Shown: one piece after another, positions 1 to 5,629 of the stretch | Layout: each line of letters starts with the position of its first letter | Position numbering within the stretch: the stretch's first letter is position 1 | Made by a program: the position numbers and the translations under genes | Source of the DNA: Actinocrinis sp035650855 | GTDB taxonomy: Bacteria; Actinomycetota; Actinomycetes; Streptomycetales; Catenulisporaceae | Reading direction: 5' to 3' | DNA: 9,234 nucleotides | NCBI RefSeq assembly: GCF_035650855.1 | Contig: NZ_DASRGV010000301.1 | Location: 1 to 9,234, forward strand | The notes under the pieces: generated by a model | The model's input: the letters and a program-made list of their open reading frames with translations, nothing else | Told to the model about the DNA's origin: nothing | Databases searched by the model: none

Positions 1-114
1 CGCCCCCAAACCTGGATCTCAGGACCCTCCGCCACCAGCGACATCGAACTGAGCCGCGTCGAAGGCGTCCACGGCCCCCGCCACCTCGACGTCATCATCG
101 TCAGCGAGCACTGA
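1..114 (+). CDS. LUD-domain protein (LutC/YkgG type), C-terminal fragment
   Basis: Only the last 37 codons are present, entering from the left edge in frame 1 and ending in TGA at 112-114. The translated end contains SGPSATSDIELSR, then GVHGPRHLDVIIV. This matches the characteristic C-terminus of LUD-domain proteins (LutC/YkgG), where a G-P-S-x-T-x-D-I-E stretch is followed by G-x-H-G-P-R and a hydrophobic final strand. In the family, LutC works with LutA and LutB in iron-sulfur-dependent oxidation of L-lactate to pyruvate in the cytoplasm; whether lutA and lutB lie upstream cannot be seen. It converges on the LacI-family gene, with one nucleotide between the two stop codons. The family call is good for such a short piece; the exact paralogue is uncertain. 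Confidence 0.72.
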   Translation, partial: RPQTWISGPSATSDIELSRVEGVHGPRHLDVIIVSEH

Positions 115-115
115 G

Positions 116-1168
116 TCAGTGCTTCGGCGGCGCCGTGCTCGACCGCACGGTCAGGGTCGTGGCGATCTCCAGCCCGATCTGCGGCGCCTGCTCGCCCCGG
201 CCGAGCGCCAGGGCCAGCTCGGTCGCCGCCACCGCCATCTCGGTCAGCGGCTGGTGCACGGTCGTCAGCGGCGGGTCGGCCCACGCGACCACCGGCAGGT
301 CGTCGAACCCGACCACGCTGAGATCCTCGGGGATGCGCAGCCCGGCGTCACGAGCCGCCTGATAGGCCCCCACCGCTTGCAGGTCGTTCGACGCGAAGAT
401 CGCCGTCGGCCGCTCCGGCAGGGCCAACAGCGTCCGCGCCGCCGAGCAGCCGCCCTCGCGGGTCAGGTCGGCGTGTACGACGAACTGTGATTCGGACGGC
501 AGGCCGGCGGCAGCGAGCGCGGAGCGGTAGCCGTCGAGCCGCGCCGCGCAGAACAGCACGTGTTCCGGCCCTGCGATCATCGCGATGCGCCGGTGGCCCA
601 GCTCGATCAGATGCCTGGCCGCCGCCCGGCCGCCAGACCAGTTGGTGGCGCCGACGAACGGCACGTCGTCCGGAAGTTCGGTGGTCGGATCGAAGACGAC
701 GAAAGGGATGCCCTTCGCCGTCAGCTCCGCGCGCTCGGCCGCCGAGAGCTGCGCCACCGACAGCACGCACTTCGGCCGCCGCGAGACCGTGTCGTCCCAG
801 CCCGGCGCGGAATCGTGCAGCCCGAACTCGGAGACCATCACCCCGACCCGGTGCTTTCGCGCCGCACGCTCGACCCCGCGGATGATCTCCACCGCCCACA
901 TGCTCTCCAGCTCGCGGAATACGAGCTCGACGACGTTGCTGCGGTTCGACCCGGACGGCTTGCGGTACCCGTGCCGATTGATCAGCTCCTCGATCAGCGC
1001 GCGCTTCTCGGCGGAGACGCCTGACTTGCCGTTGAGCACCTTCGAGACGGTCGGCACCGAGACTCCGGCCGACTCCGCGATGTACGCGATCGTCACCGGC
1101 CGCGAGGAGTCGCCGGGAACCCGCTCCCGCCCCCGGTCGGCCACGTCGTCAGGTCCGTGCTGCGCCAA
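116..1168 (-). CDS. LacI-family transcriptional regulator, likely repressor of the adjacent GH5 gene
   Basis: This encodes 350 aa, the usual LacI/GalR size. The reading frame stays open far upstream, but the start is taken as the TTG at 1168-1166 because GGGAGG lies 5 nt in front of it and the HTH then begins about 25 residues in. The N-terminal helix-turn-helix and hinge (about residues 26-70) read VTIAYIAESAGVSVPTVSKV, with the conserved VLNG after it. The rest is a periplasmic-binding-protein-like effector domain, including GATNWSGGRAAARHLIELGH, FASNDLQAVGA and a late VVGFDDLP. The effector is probably a sugar or oligosaccharide, inferred from family and neighbour: the gene is divergent from a secreted GH5 enzyme across 102 nt containing a GAAAGTTTC palindrome. 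The domain style resembles regulators found beside actinomycete xylanase and cellulase genes. Autoregulation is likely. A shorter version from the GTG at codon 9 or 25 is less likely. Confidence 0.93.
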   Translation of the reverse strand: MAQHGPDDVADRGRERVPGDSSRPVTIAYIAESAGVSVPTVSKVLNGKSGVSAEKRALIEELINRHGYRKPSGSNRSNVVELVFRELESMWAVEIIRGVERAARKHRVGVMVSEFGLHDSAPGWDDTVSRRPKCVLSVAQLSAAERAELTAKGIPFVVFDPTTELPDDVPFVGATNWSGGRAAARHLIELGHRRIAMIAGPEHVLFCAARLDGYRSALAAAGLPSESQFVVHADLTREGGCSAARTLLALPERPTAIFASNDLQAVGAYQAARDAGLRIPEDLSVVGFDDLPVVAWADPPLTTVHQPLTEMAVAATELALALGRGEQAPQIGLEIATTLTVRSSTAPPKH

Positions 1169-1173
1169 GATCG

Positions 1174-1179
1174 CCTCCC
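1174..1179 (-). promoter_or_regulatory. Shine-Dalgarno deciding the TTG start of the LacI-family gene
   Basis: Read on the minus strand, GGGAGG is followed by CGATC and then TTG at 1168-1166. This is a near-ideal 16S anti-SD match with 5-nt spacing. No comparably placed SD stands before the in-frame GTG codons further in, so it favours the rare TTG start. Confidence 0.75.
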
Positions 1180-1205
1180 GGGCCGGTGGTATTCGATTGC
1201 GTTCG

Positions 1206-1215
1206 ATGTTACGTT
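1206..1215. promoter_or_regulatory. Possible overlapping divergent -10 elements (LacI gene and GH5 gene)
   Basis: The minus strand of 1206-1211 reads TAACAT and the plus strand of 1210-1215 reads TACGTT. Both fit the loose actinobacterial TANNNT -10 pattern and they overlap by two bases. For the LacI gene, TTTCGC (minus strand of 1230-1235) would be an 18-nt-spaced -35. No convincing -35 is seen for the GH5 direction. Single hexamers at this looseness occur by chance, so this is tentative. Confidence 0.3.
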
Positions 1216-1231
1216 CTCCCGCGCGCCGAGC

Positions 1232-1240
1232 GAAAGTTTC
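1232..1240. promoter_or_regulatory. GAAAGTTTC palindrome, probable LacI-family operator
   Basis: GAAA-G-TTTC has perfect 4-bp arms around one central base and sits between the divergent LacI-family and GH5 genes, 31 nt before the GH5 start. GAAA-S-TTTC-type palindromes are known upstream of actinomycete xylanase genes and are tied to XlnR/XlrR-type LacI regulators. The site would overlap the suggested -35 of the regulator and lie just downstream of the suggested GH5 start point, so one bound repressor could silence both. Location and match are seen; the pairing is inferred. Confidence 0.6.
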
Positions 1241-1270
1241 CCACCACCACTGCCTTGGAAGGTGCGCTCG

Positions 1271-3040
1271 ATGACGAGTCTCGCACGGTTCCTCCCCCGC
1301 GAACGCCGAGCATCGCGACACGCTGCGCGGTTCGCGGCGCTCGCCCTGACGATCGCGCTGCTTCCGGCGATGCCCGCCGTCTCCCACGCGGCGACCACTG
1401 CCACCACTGCGACCACCGACGGTCCGGTCCTCCCCGCGCCTTCGAACGCTGCGATGGACGCCGTGGCCGCGATGCAACCGAGCACGAACATCGGCAACAC
1501 CCTGGACGCCATCCCGGACGAGACCTCGTGGGGCAACCCGCCGATCACCAAGGCGCTGTTCGACACCTACCGCGCGCATGGCTTTCACAGTGTTCGTATC
1601 CCCGTGACCTGGGACAATCACAGCTCGGTCACCGCCCCCTACACGATCGACCCAGCCTTCCTGGCCCGGGTCAAGCAGGTGGCCGACTGGGCGCTCTCCG
1701 ACGGGCTGTACGTGGTGATCAACGTGCATCACGACTCGTGGGAGTGGATCTCCGCCATGACCACGGACCACGACAACGTCCTGGCCCGCTTCGACGCGCT
1801 GTGGACGCAGATCGCCGCCGAGTTCAAGGGCGAGCCGCGCAAGCTGCTGCTCGAGAGCGTCAACGAACCGCAGTTCAACAACGCCACCGACGCCCAGAAG
1901 GCGCAGTTCATGAACGAGCTCAACAGCTCGTTCGTCAACATCGTGCGCCAGTCGGGCAGCCGGAACGCGACCCGCCTGCTGGTGCTACCCACCTTGGGCG
2001 ACACGCCGGATCAGACGTTGATGGACAACCTGTCCGCCGAGATGGCGGCGCTGAAGGACCCGAACCTGGTCGCCAGCGTGCATTACTACAGCTTCTGGCC
2101 GTTCAGCGTGAACATCGCCGGCTTCACCACGTTCAATGCCCAGACGCAGCAGGACCTGCTCGACACCTTCGGCAGGCTGTACAACACGTTTATCGCCAAG
2201 GGCATCCCCGTCTACATGGGCGAATGCGGCCTGCTGAACTACCCCGACTACACCAACCCGAACAACATCGTCGAGCCCGGCGAGGCGTTGAAGTACTTTG
2301 AGCTGCTCGGCTACGAGGCGCGGATCAACCACGTCACCACCGCGCTGTGGGACGCGGGCAACTACCTCAACCGCAATACCCTGCAATGGCGCGTCCCCAC
2401 GCTGATCGACCAGATCAAGTCCGCCTGGCGCACCCGCTCCGGCACGGCGGCCTCCGACCTGCTTTTCGTGCCGAAGTCCGGTCCGATCACCGCCCAGACC
2501 GTCGCCCTGAACCTGAACGGCACCGAGTTCCGCTCGCTGCAGGTGAACGGCAAGGAGCTGCGCAAGGGCCGGGACTACGCCGTATCCGGGGACCAGCTCA
2601 CCCTCACCGCTGCCACGCTCAGCTCGCTCGTCGGCGACCGGGCGTACGGCGTCGACGCGACCCTGGACGTCCGCTTCTCCAAGGGCGTTCCGTGGCAGAT
2701 CCACGTGATCAGCAACGAGACCCCGGTGCTCGCCGCCGCCACCGGCACCACCAGCGCGTTCGCGATTCCGACCCAGTTCAACGGCGACGTGCTGGCGACC
2801 ATGGAGGCCAAGTACGACGACGGGACCGACGCCGGGCCGGCCAGCTGGACCTCGTACCAGGAGTTCACGACCGCGTTCGCGCCCGACTACCCGAACAACG
2901 CGATCACCCTGACGCCCGCGTTCTTCGACTCGCTCACCGACGGCGCGCGCGTCACGCTCACTTTCCACTTCTGGAGCGGCGCCCTGGTGACCTACCACGT
3001 GACCAAGACCGGAACGACGGTCACCGGTACTACCAGCTGA
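1271..3040 (+). CDS. Secreted GH5 cellulase-type glycoside hydrolase with C-terminal CBM_X2 region
   Basis: The product is 589 aa. The ATG at 1271 is chosen because GGAAGG (1257-1262) lies 8 nt before it and a clean signal peptide follows: an Arg-rich n-region, the hydrophobic run FAALALTIALLPAM, and likely cleavage after VSHA (A40/A41). A short Ala/Thr linker leads into a GH5 TIM barrel (about 70-375). Visible GH5 signatures are R109 in SVRIPVTW, NVHHDSW (151-157), acid/base E199 in VNEP, H271-Y272, and nucleophile E318 in MGECG. About residues 397-485 form a CBM_X2-type module (LFVPKSGPIT, LNLNG, GRDYAVSGDQLTL). A further roughly 100-residue segment (FAIPTQFNGD to TFHFWSG) usually accompanies it in this GH5 group. 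It probably hydrolyses beta-1,4-glucan or a related plant polysaccharide outside the cell; exact specificity is not readable. Residue 319 is Cys where Tyr or Phe is more common. It is probably monocistronic and controlled by the divergent LacI-family regulator. Confidence 0.93.
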   Translation: MTSLARFLPRERRASRHAARFAALALTIALLPAMPAVSHAATTATTATTDGPVLPAPSNAAMDAVAAMQPSTNIGNTLDAIPDETSWGNPPITKALFDTYRAHGFHSVRIPVTWDNHSSVTAPYTIDPAFLARVKQVADWALSDGLYVVINVHHDSWEWISAMTTDHDNVLARFDALWTQIAAEFKGEPRKLLLESVNEPQFNNATDAQKAQFMNELNSSFVNIVRQSGSRNATRLLVLPTLGDTPDQTLMDNLSAEMAALKDPNLVASVHYYSFWPFSVNIAGFTTFNAQTQQDLLDTFGRLYNTFIAKGIPVYMGECGLLNYPDYTNPNNIVEPGEALKYFELLGYEARINHVTTALWDAGNYLNRNTLQWRVPTLIDQIKSAWRTRSGTAASDLLFVPKSGPITAQTVALNLNGTEFRSLQVNGKELRKGRDYAVSGDQLTLTAATLSSLVGDRAYGVDATLDVRFSKGVPWQIHVISNETPVLAAATGTTSAFAIPTQFNGDVLATMEAKYDDGTDAGPASWTSYQEFTTAFAPDYPNNAITLTPAFFDSLTDGARVTLTFHFWSGALVTYHVTKTGTTVTGTTS

Positions 3041-3046
3041 TCACGT

Positions 3047-3096
3047 CGCTCAGCCGGCCGGTCGGTTCGTTGGTCAGCTGGCCGGCCGGCTGAGCG
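3047..3096. terminator. Long GC-rich hairpin between convergent genes, probable bidirectional terminator
   Basis: The left arm 3047-3061 (CGCTCAGCCGGCCGG) and right arm 3082-3096 are perfect reverse complements over 15 bp, with a 20-nt loop. The hairpin begins 6 nt after the GH5 stop and ends 12 nt before the stop of the convergent XRE gene. There is no U-tract on either side, which is common for actinomycete terminators. Confidence 0.7.
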
Positions 3097-3108
3097 ATGC
3101 GCGCGGCG

Positions 3109-4056
3109 TCACTCTGCCGAGAGCGCCCGTACGGCAGCGGGCTCCGATCCCGATCCTGCTCCTGATCCCGTTTCGGCTCCCGATCCCAACCCCGCCTCCG
3201 CCTCCTGGGTCGCCGCCCAGGAGGCGAGCAGCCGCAGCGCCTGCTGCGAGGGCGAGCCCGGCTCGGCGGCGTACAGCGTCAAGGTGAGACCGGGCTCCTC
3301 GACCATCTCAAGACCCTCATAGGCGAGGGTCAGGTCGCCGACCACGTGGTGGTGGAACCGCTTGACCCCGCTGCCGTGGTGGCGGACATTGTGCGCTCCC
3401 CACCGCCTGCGGAACTCCTCGCTGAGCGTGGACAGCTCGCCGATCAGATCGTGCAGGTCCTTGTCGTGCGGATTGCGTCCGGCCTCGGTGCGCAGGATCG
3501 CCACGGTGATGTCGGCGGCCTGCTCCCAATCCGGGTAGAACCGGTACGCGGCGCGGTCGAGGAACTGGAACCTGGCCAGGTTCGGCGGCCGCTGCGGATC
3601 GGCGTAGACGTCGTGGTAGAAGGCGCGCGCCAGCCGGTTGCCGGCCAGCAGGTCGAGCCGGCCGTTGCGCACGAACGCGGGCCCCTCGCCGACCGCGTCC
3701 AGGATCCACTGCAGGCTCGGGCGCGCCTTCCACTGCTTCGCGGCGCGGCGGCGGGGCCGCTCAAGGGCGCCGCTGCCGTCCGCGGCCTTCGCCAGGTCGA
3801 ACAGGTGGGCCCGCTCGGCGTCGTCCAGGTCCAGCGCGCGGGCGATCGCGTCCAGGACGCCGGCGGACACCCCGGCCAGGTTCCCGCGCTCCAGCTTCGA
3901 GTAGTACTCGATGCTCACGTCGGCCAGCGCGGCGACCTCGCTGCGGCGCAGCCCCGGTACGCGGCGGTTCGATCCGGCGGGCAGCCCGGCCTGCCGCGGG
4001 GTGATCTTGGCTCGCCGCGAGATCAGGAACTCGCGGACTTCGGCGCGATTGTCCAC
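3109..4056 (-). CDS. XRE-family regulator with MmyB-like ligand-binding domain
   Basis: The product is 315 aa from the GTG at 4056-4054. This start gives the family-typical opening MDNRAEVREFLISRRAKITP; the frame extends 17 codons further to another GTG (4107) but that extension looks non-coding. An XRE helix-turn-helix spans about residues 35-60 (VPGLRRSEVAALADVSIEYY, then KLERGNL). A long MmyB-like domain (about 115-280) follows, with the usual FVRNGRLDLLAGNRLARAFY and a late HHVVGDLTLAYEGL. The last 30 or so residues are Gly/Ser/Glu-rich (GSGAETGSGAGSGSE), encoded by GATCC-containing 6-bp repeats, and are probably disordered. MmyB-like domains are thought to bind fatty-acid-like or other hydrophobic small ligands. 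Genes of this type are very often divergent from oxidoreductases that they control; here that is the ADH-cupin-SDR operon. No SD precedes the GTG, but TACGGT lies 6 nt upstream, suggesting a leaderless mRNA. Confidence 0.92.
   Translation of the reverse strand: MDNRAEVREFLISRRAKITPRQAGLPAGSNRRVPGLRRSEVAALADVSIEYYSKLERGNLAGVSAGVLDAIARALDLDDAERAHLFDLAKAADGSGALERPRRRAAKQWKARPSLQWILDAVGEGPAFVRNGRLDLLAGNRLARAFYHDVYADPQRPPNLARFQFLDRAAYRFYPDWEQAADITVAILRTEAGRNPHDKDLHDLIGELSTLSEEFRRRWGAHNVRHHGSGVKRFHHHVVGDLTLAYEGLEMVEEPGLTLTLYAAEPGSPSQQALRLLASWAATQEAEAGLGSGAETGSGAGSGSEPAAVRALSAE
3146..3187. repeat. Degenerate GATCC repeat in 6-bp register
   Basis: GATCC occurs at 3146, 3152, 3164 and 3182, always separated by multiples of six bases, in a C-rich tract. 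It lies within the 3' end of the XRE/MmyB gene and encodes its Gly/Ser-rich C-terminal tail in frame, as expected of a microsatellite-like tract that has expanded inside a tolerant tail. Confidence 0.55.
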
Positions 4057-4062
4057 TCGATG

Positions 4063-4068
4063 ACCGTA
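4063..4068 (-). promoter_or_regulatory. Putative -10 (TACGGT) of a leaderless transcript for the XRE/MmyB gene
   Basis: On the minus strand TACGGT is followed by CATCGA (6 nt) and the GTG start at 4056. A TANNNT element about 6-7 nt before a start codon that lacks an SD is the recognised layout for leaderless actinobacterial mRNAs. No good -35 is visible. Confidence 0.45.
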
Positions 4069-4109
4069 CGCCGCCCGCGTCGCGTCAGGGATGCCCTGCC
4101 AGTACACCT

Positions 4110-4139
4110 TTCATCAGAGACTCCCTGTCCGGCGATGAA
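4110..4139. promoter_or_regulatory. Inverted repeat TTCATC-N18-GATGAA in the XRE/ADH divergent region
   Basis: Perfect 6-bp arms at 4110-4115 and 4134-4139 are 24 bp apart centre to centre, in the 133-nt gap between the regulator and the ADH operon. This is a possible operator for the XRE regulator. The arms are short and could be chance. Confidence 0.28.
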
Positions 4140-4189
4140 GCGGGTTTTCTGGGTAAGGATGGACCGCTCAAGACACATGGAGGACGAAT

Positions 4190-5206
4190 ATGCGCGGCGT
4201 CGTGATGCACGCACCTGGTGACGTGAGGGTCGAGGACCTCAAGGATCCGGCGATCACCGCCCCGACCGATGCGATCATCCGCCTTTCGGCGACTTGTGTA
4301 TGCGGCTCGGACCTGTGGCCGTATCGCGGGTCCGATCAGGTGACCCGGCCCACCCCAATGGGCCATGAATACGCCGGCATCGTCGAGGCGGTCGGCGACG
4401 AGGTCGGGAACGTCAGGCCCGGCCAGTTCGTTGTCGGCTCGTTCTTCGCGTCGGACAACACCTGCGAGATCTGCCAGGCCGGATACCAGACCTCCTGCGT
4501 GCACCGCGAGCCGGTCCGCGGGGCGCAGGCGCAGTACATGCGCGTGCCGCTGGCCGACGGCACCCTCGTGGCCACGCCCGAGGTCCCCGACGCGGACCTG
4601 GTCCCCAGCTTCCTGGCCGCCTCCGACGTGCTGGGCACCGGCTGGTTCGCCGCGGTGGCCGCGCAGGCCGGCCCCGGTAAGACGGTCGCGGTCGTCGGCG
4701 ACGGCGCGGTCGGGCTGCTCGGGGTGCTGGCCGCCCGGCAGCTCGGGGCCGAGCGGGTCATCGCGATGAGCCGGCACGAGTCCCGGCAGAAGCTCGCCCT
4801 CGAGTTCGGCGCCACCGACATCGTCACCGAGCGCGGCGACGAGGGCGTGGCGCGAATCAAGGAGCTGACCGGCGGGCTGGGCGCGCACTCGCTGATCGAG
4901 GCGGTCGGGACGCAGGAGTCGATGATGCAGGCCATCCGCTCCACCCGGGCGGGCGGGCACGTCGGCTACGTGGGCGTCTCCCACGACGTCGCCCTCGACG
5001 GCCAAGAGCTGTTCTTCTCCCACGTGCACCTGCACGGCGGGCCGGCCCCGGTACGCGCGTACCTGCCCGAGCTGATCGACCTGATCTCGAAGCGGTCCAT
5101 CGAGCCGGGCAGGGTCTTCGACCTCGAAGTCCCGCTCGACGAGGCCGCCGAGGCGTACCGTGCCATGGACGAGCGCCGGGCCATCAAGGCCCTGCTGCGT
5201 CCGTGA
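4190..5206 (+). CDS. Zinc-dependent alcohol dehydrogenase (MDR superfamily)
   Basis: The product is 338 aa, a normal length for medium-chain dehydrogenases. The ATG at 4190 is supported by GGAGGA (4179-4184) at 5-nt spacing. The N-terminal GroES-like domain carries catalytic-zinc residues C38 (CVCGSD) and H59-E60 (GHEYAGIVEAVGD). The structural-zinc loop holds C92, C95 and C103, with Asp89 at the position of the usual first Cys. The Rossmann domain has G170-D-G172-A-V-G175, then MSRHESR at the end of beta-2; Ser-Arg rather than an acidic residue there suggests NADP(H) preference (inference). It should interconvert an alcohol and an aldehyde or ketone in the cytoplasm, substrate unknown. It is first in an operon with the cupin (24-nt gap) and SDR, divergent from the XRE/MmyB regulator that probably controls it. 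Confidence 0.93.
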   Translation: MRGVVMHAPGDVRVEDLKDPAITAPTDAIIRLSATCVCGSDLWPYRGSDQVTRPTPMGHEYAGIVEAVGDEVGNVRPGQFVVGSFFASDNTCEICQAGYQTSCVHREPVRGAQAQYMRVPLADGTLVATPEVPDADLVPSFLAASDVLGTGWFAAVAAQAGPGKTVAVVGDGAVGLLGVLAARQLGAERVIAMSRHESRQKLALEFGATDIVTERGDEGVARIKELTGGLGAHSLIEAVGTQESMMQAIRSTRAGGHVGYVGVSHDVALDGQELFFSHVHLHGGPAPVRAYLPELIDLISKRSIEPGRVFDLEVPLDEAAEAYRAMDERRAIKALLRP

Positions 5207-5230
5207 GCCGCGACGAGAAGAGGGAAGTAC

Positions 5231-5629
5231 ATGGACGTCCTTAAGCGGCAGCCCACGGCGAAGGGGCCGGAGCAGTGGTTCACCGGTGACGTCTACTTCG
5301 ACGTCATCGCCCGCGGCGAAGAGCCCTCGCGCGTACGCGTGAACACCGTCCGCTTCTCCCCCGGCGCGCGTACCGCCTGGCACTCGCACGCGATGGGCCA
5401 GACCTTGCACGTGACCGAGGGGATCGGCCTGGTTCAGGCCCGCGGCGGCGAGGTCGTCGTCATGAAGCCGGGCGACACCGTGTACACGCCGCCCGGCGAG
5501 TGGCACTGGCACGGCGCGGCGCCCGAGAATTTCATGACCCACCTCGCGATCTGGGAGGGTCCCGGACCCGACGCCGGCGAGGAGACCGCCTGGGGCGAGC
5601 ACGTCACCGACGACGAATACGGATCATGA
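5231..5629 (+). CDS. Small single-domain cupin, hydroxynitrile-lyase-like
   Basis: The product is 132 aa, the size of single-domain cupins, starting at the ATG at 5231 with the purine-rich GAGGGAAG just upstream. Motif 1 is GARTAWHSHAMGQTLHVTEG and motif 2 is PGDTVYTPPGEWHWHGAAP. Predicted metal ligands are H51, H53, Q57 and H92. The Gln at the third position, the HWHG motif and a downstream MTHLAI with H104 match the pattern of bacterial Mn-dependent cupin hydroxynitrile lyases (GtHNL type), where equivalent residues bind the metal and act in cyanohydrin cleavage or synthesis. Many relatives have no known activity, so the reaction here is an inference; an isomerase, lyase or dioxygenase role is also possible. 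It lies between the ADH and SDR and overlaps the SDR start by 4 nt, so the three are co-expressed. Confidence 0.9.
   Translation: MDVLKRQPTAKGPEQWFTGDVYFDVIARGEEPSRVRVNTVRFSPGARTAWHSHAMGQTLHVTEGIGLVQARGGEVVVMKPGDTVYTPPGEWHWHGAAPENFMTHLAIWEGPGPDAGEETAWGEHVTDDEYGS

Noticed and set aside
1192..1207. TTCGAT direct repeat with 10-bp spacing in the LacI/GH5 gap
   Set aside because: There are only two 6-bp copies, with no known matching motif. TTCGAT is not rare in this base composition; the GAAAGTTTC site is the stronger candidate.
1169..1771. Upstream extension of the LacI-family frame to 551 aa
   Set aside because: The extension would run through the divergent promoter region and antisense to the GH5 signal peptide. 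The GGGAGG-TTG start gives a normal LacI length.
1985..2998. 337-codon open frame antisense to the GH5 gene
   Set aside because: It shadows a well-supported secreted GH5/CBM_X2 enzyme. It has low-complexity Val/Gly/Arg composition, no SD and no recognisable motif.
4057..4107. 17-codon N-terminal extension of the XRE/MmyB protein from the GTG at 4107
   Set aside because: No SD is properly spaced for that GTG, and family proteins begin with the MDNRAEVREFL-type sequence encoded at 4056.
3346..4221. 291-codon plus-strand frame opposite the XRE/MmyB gene
   Set aside because: The opposite strand encodes a complete HTH and MmyB domain. This frame overlaps the ADH start and shows no family signature.
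4085..5602. 505-codon open frame on the minus strand across the ADH and cupin genes
   Set aside because: It is antisense to two genes with clear family motifs and Shine-Dalgarno sites. Its translation is Arg/Gly/Asp/Val-rich with no domain, as expected from the third-position GC bias of the genes opposite.
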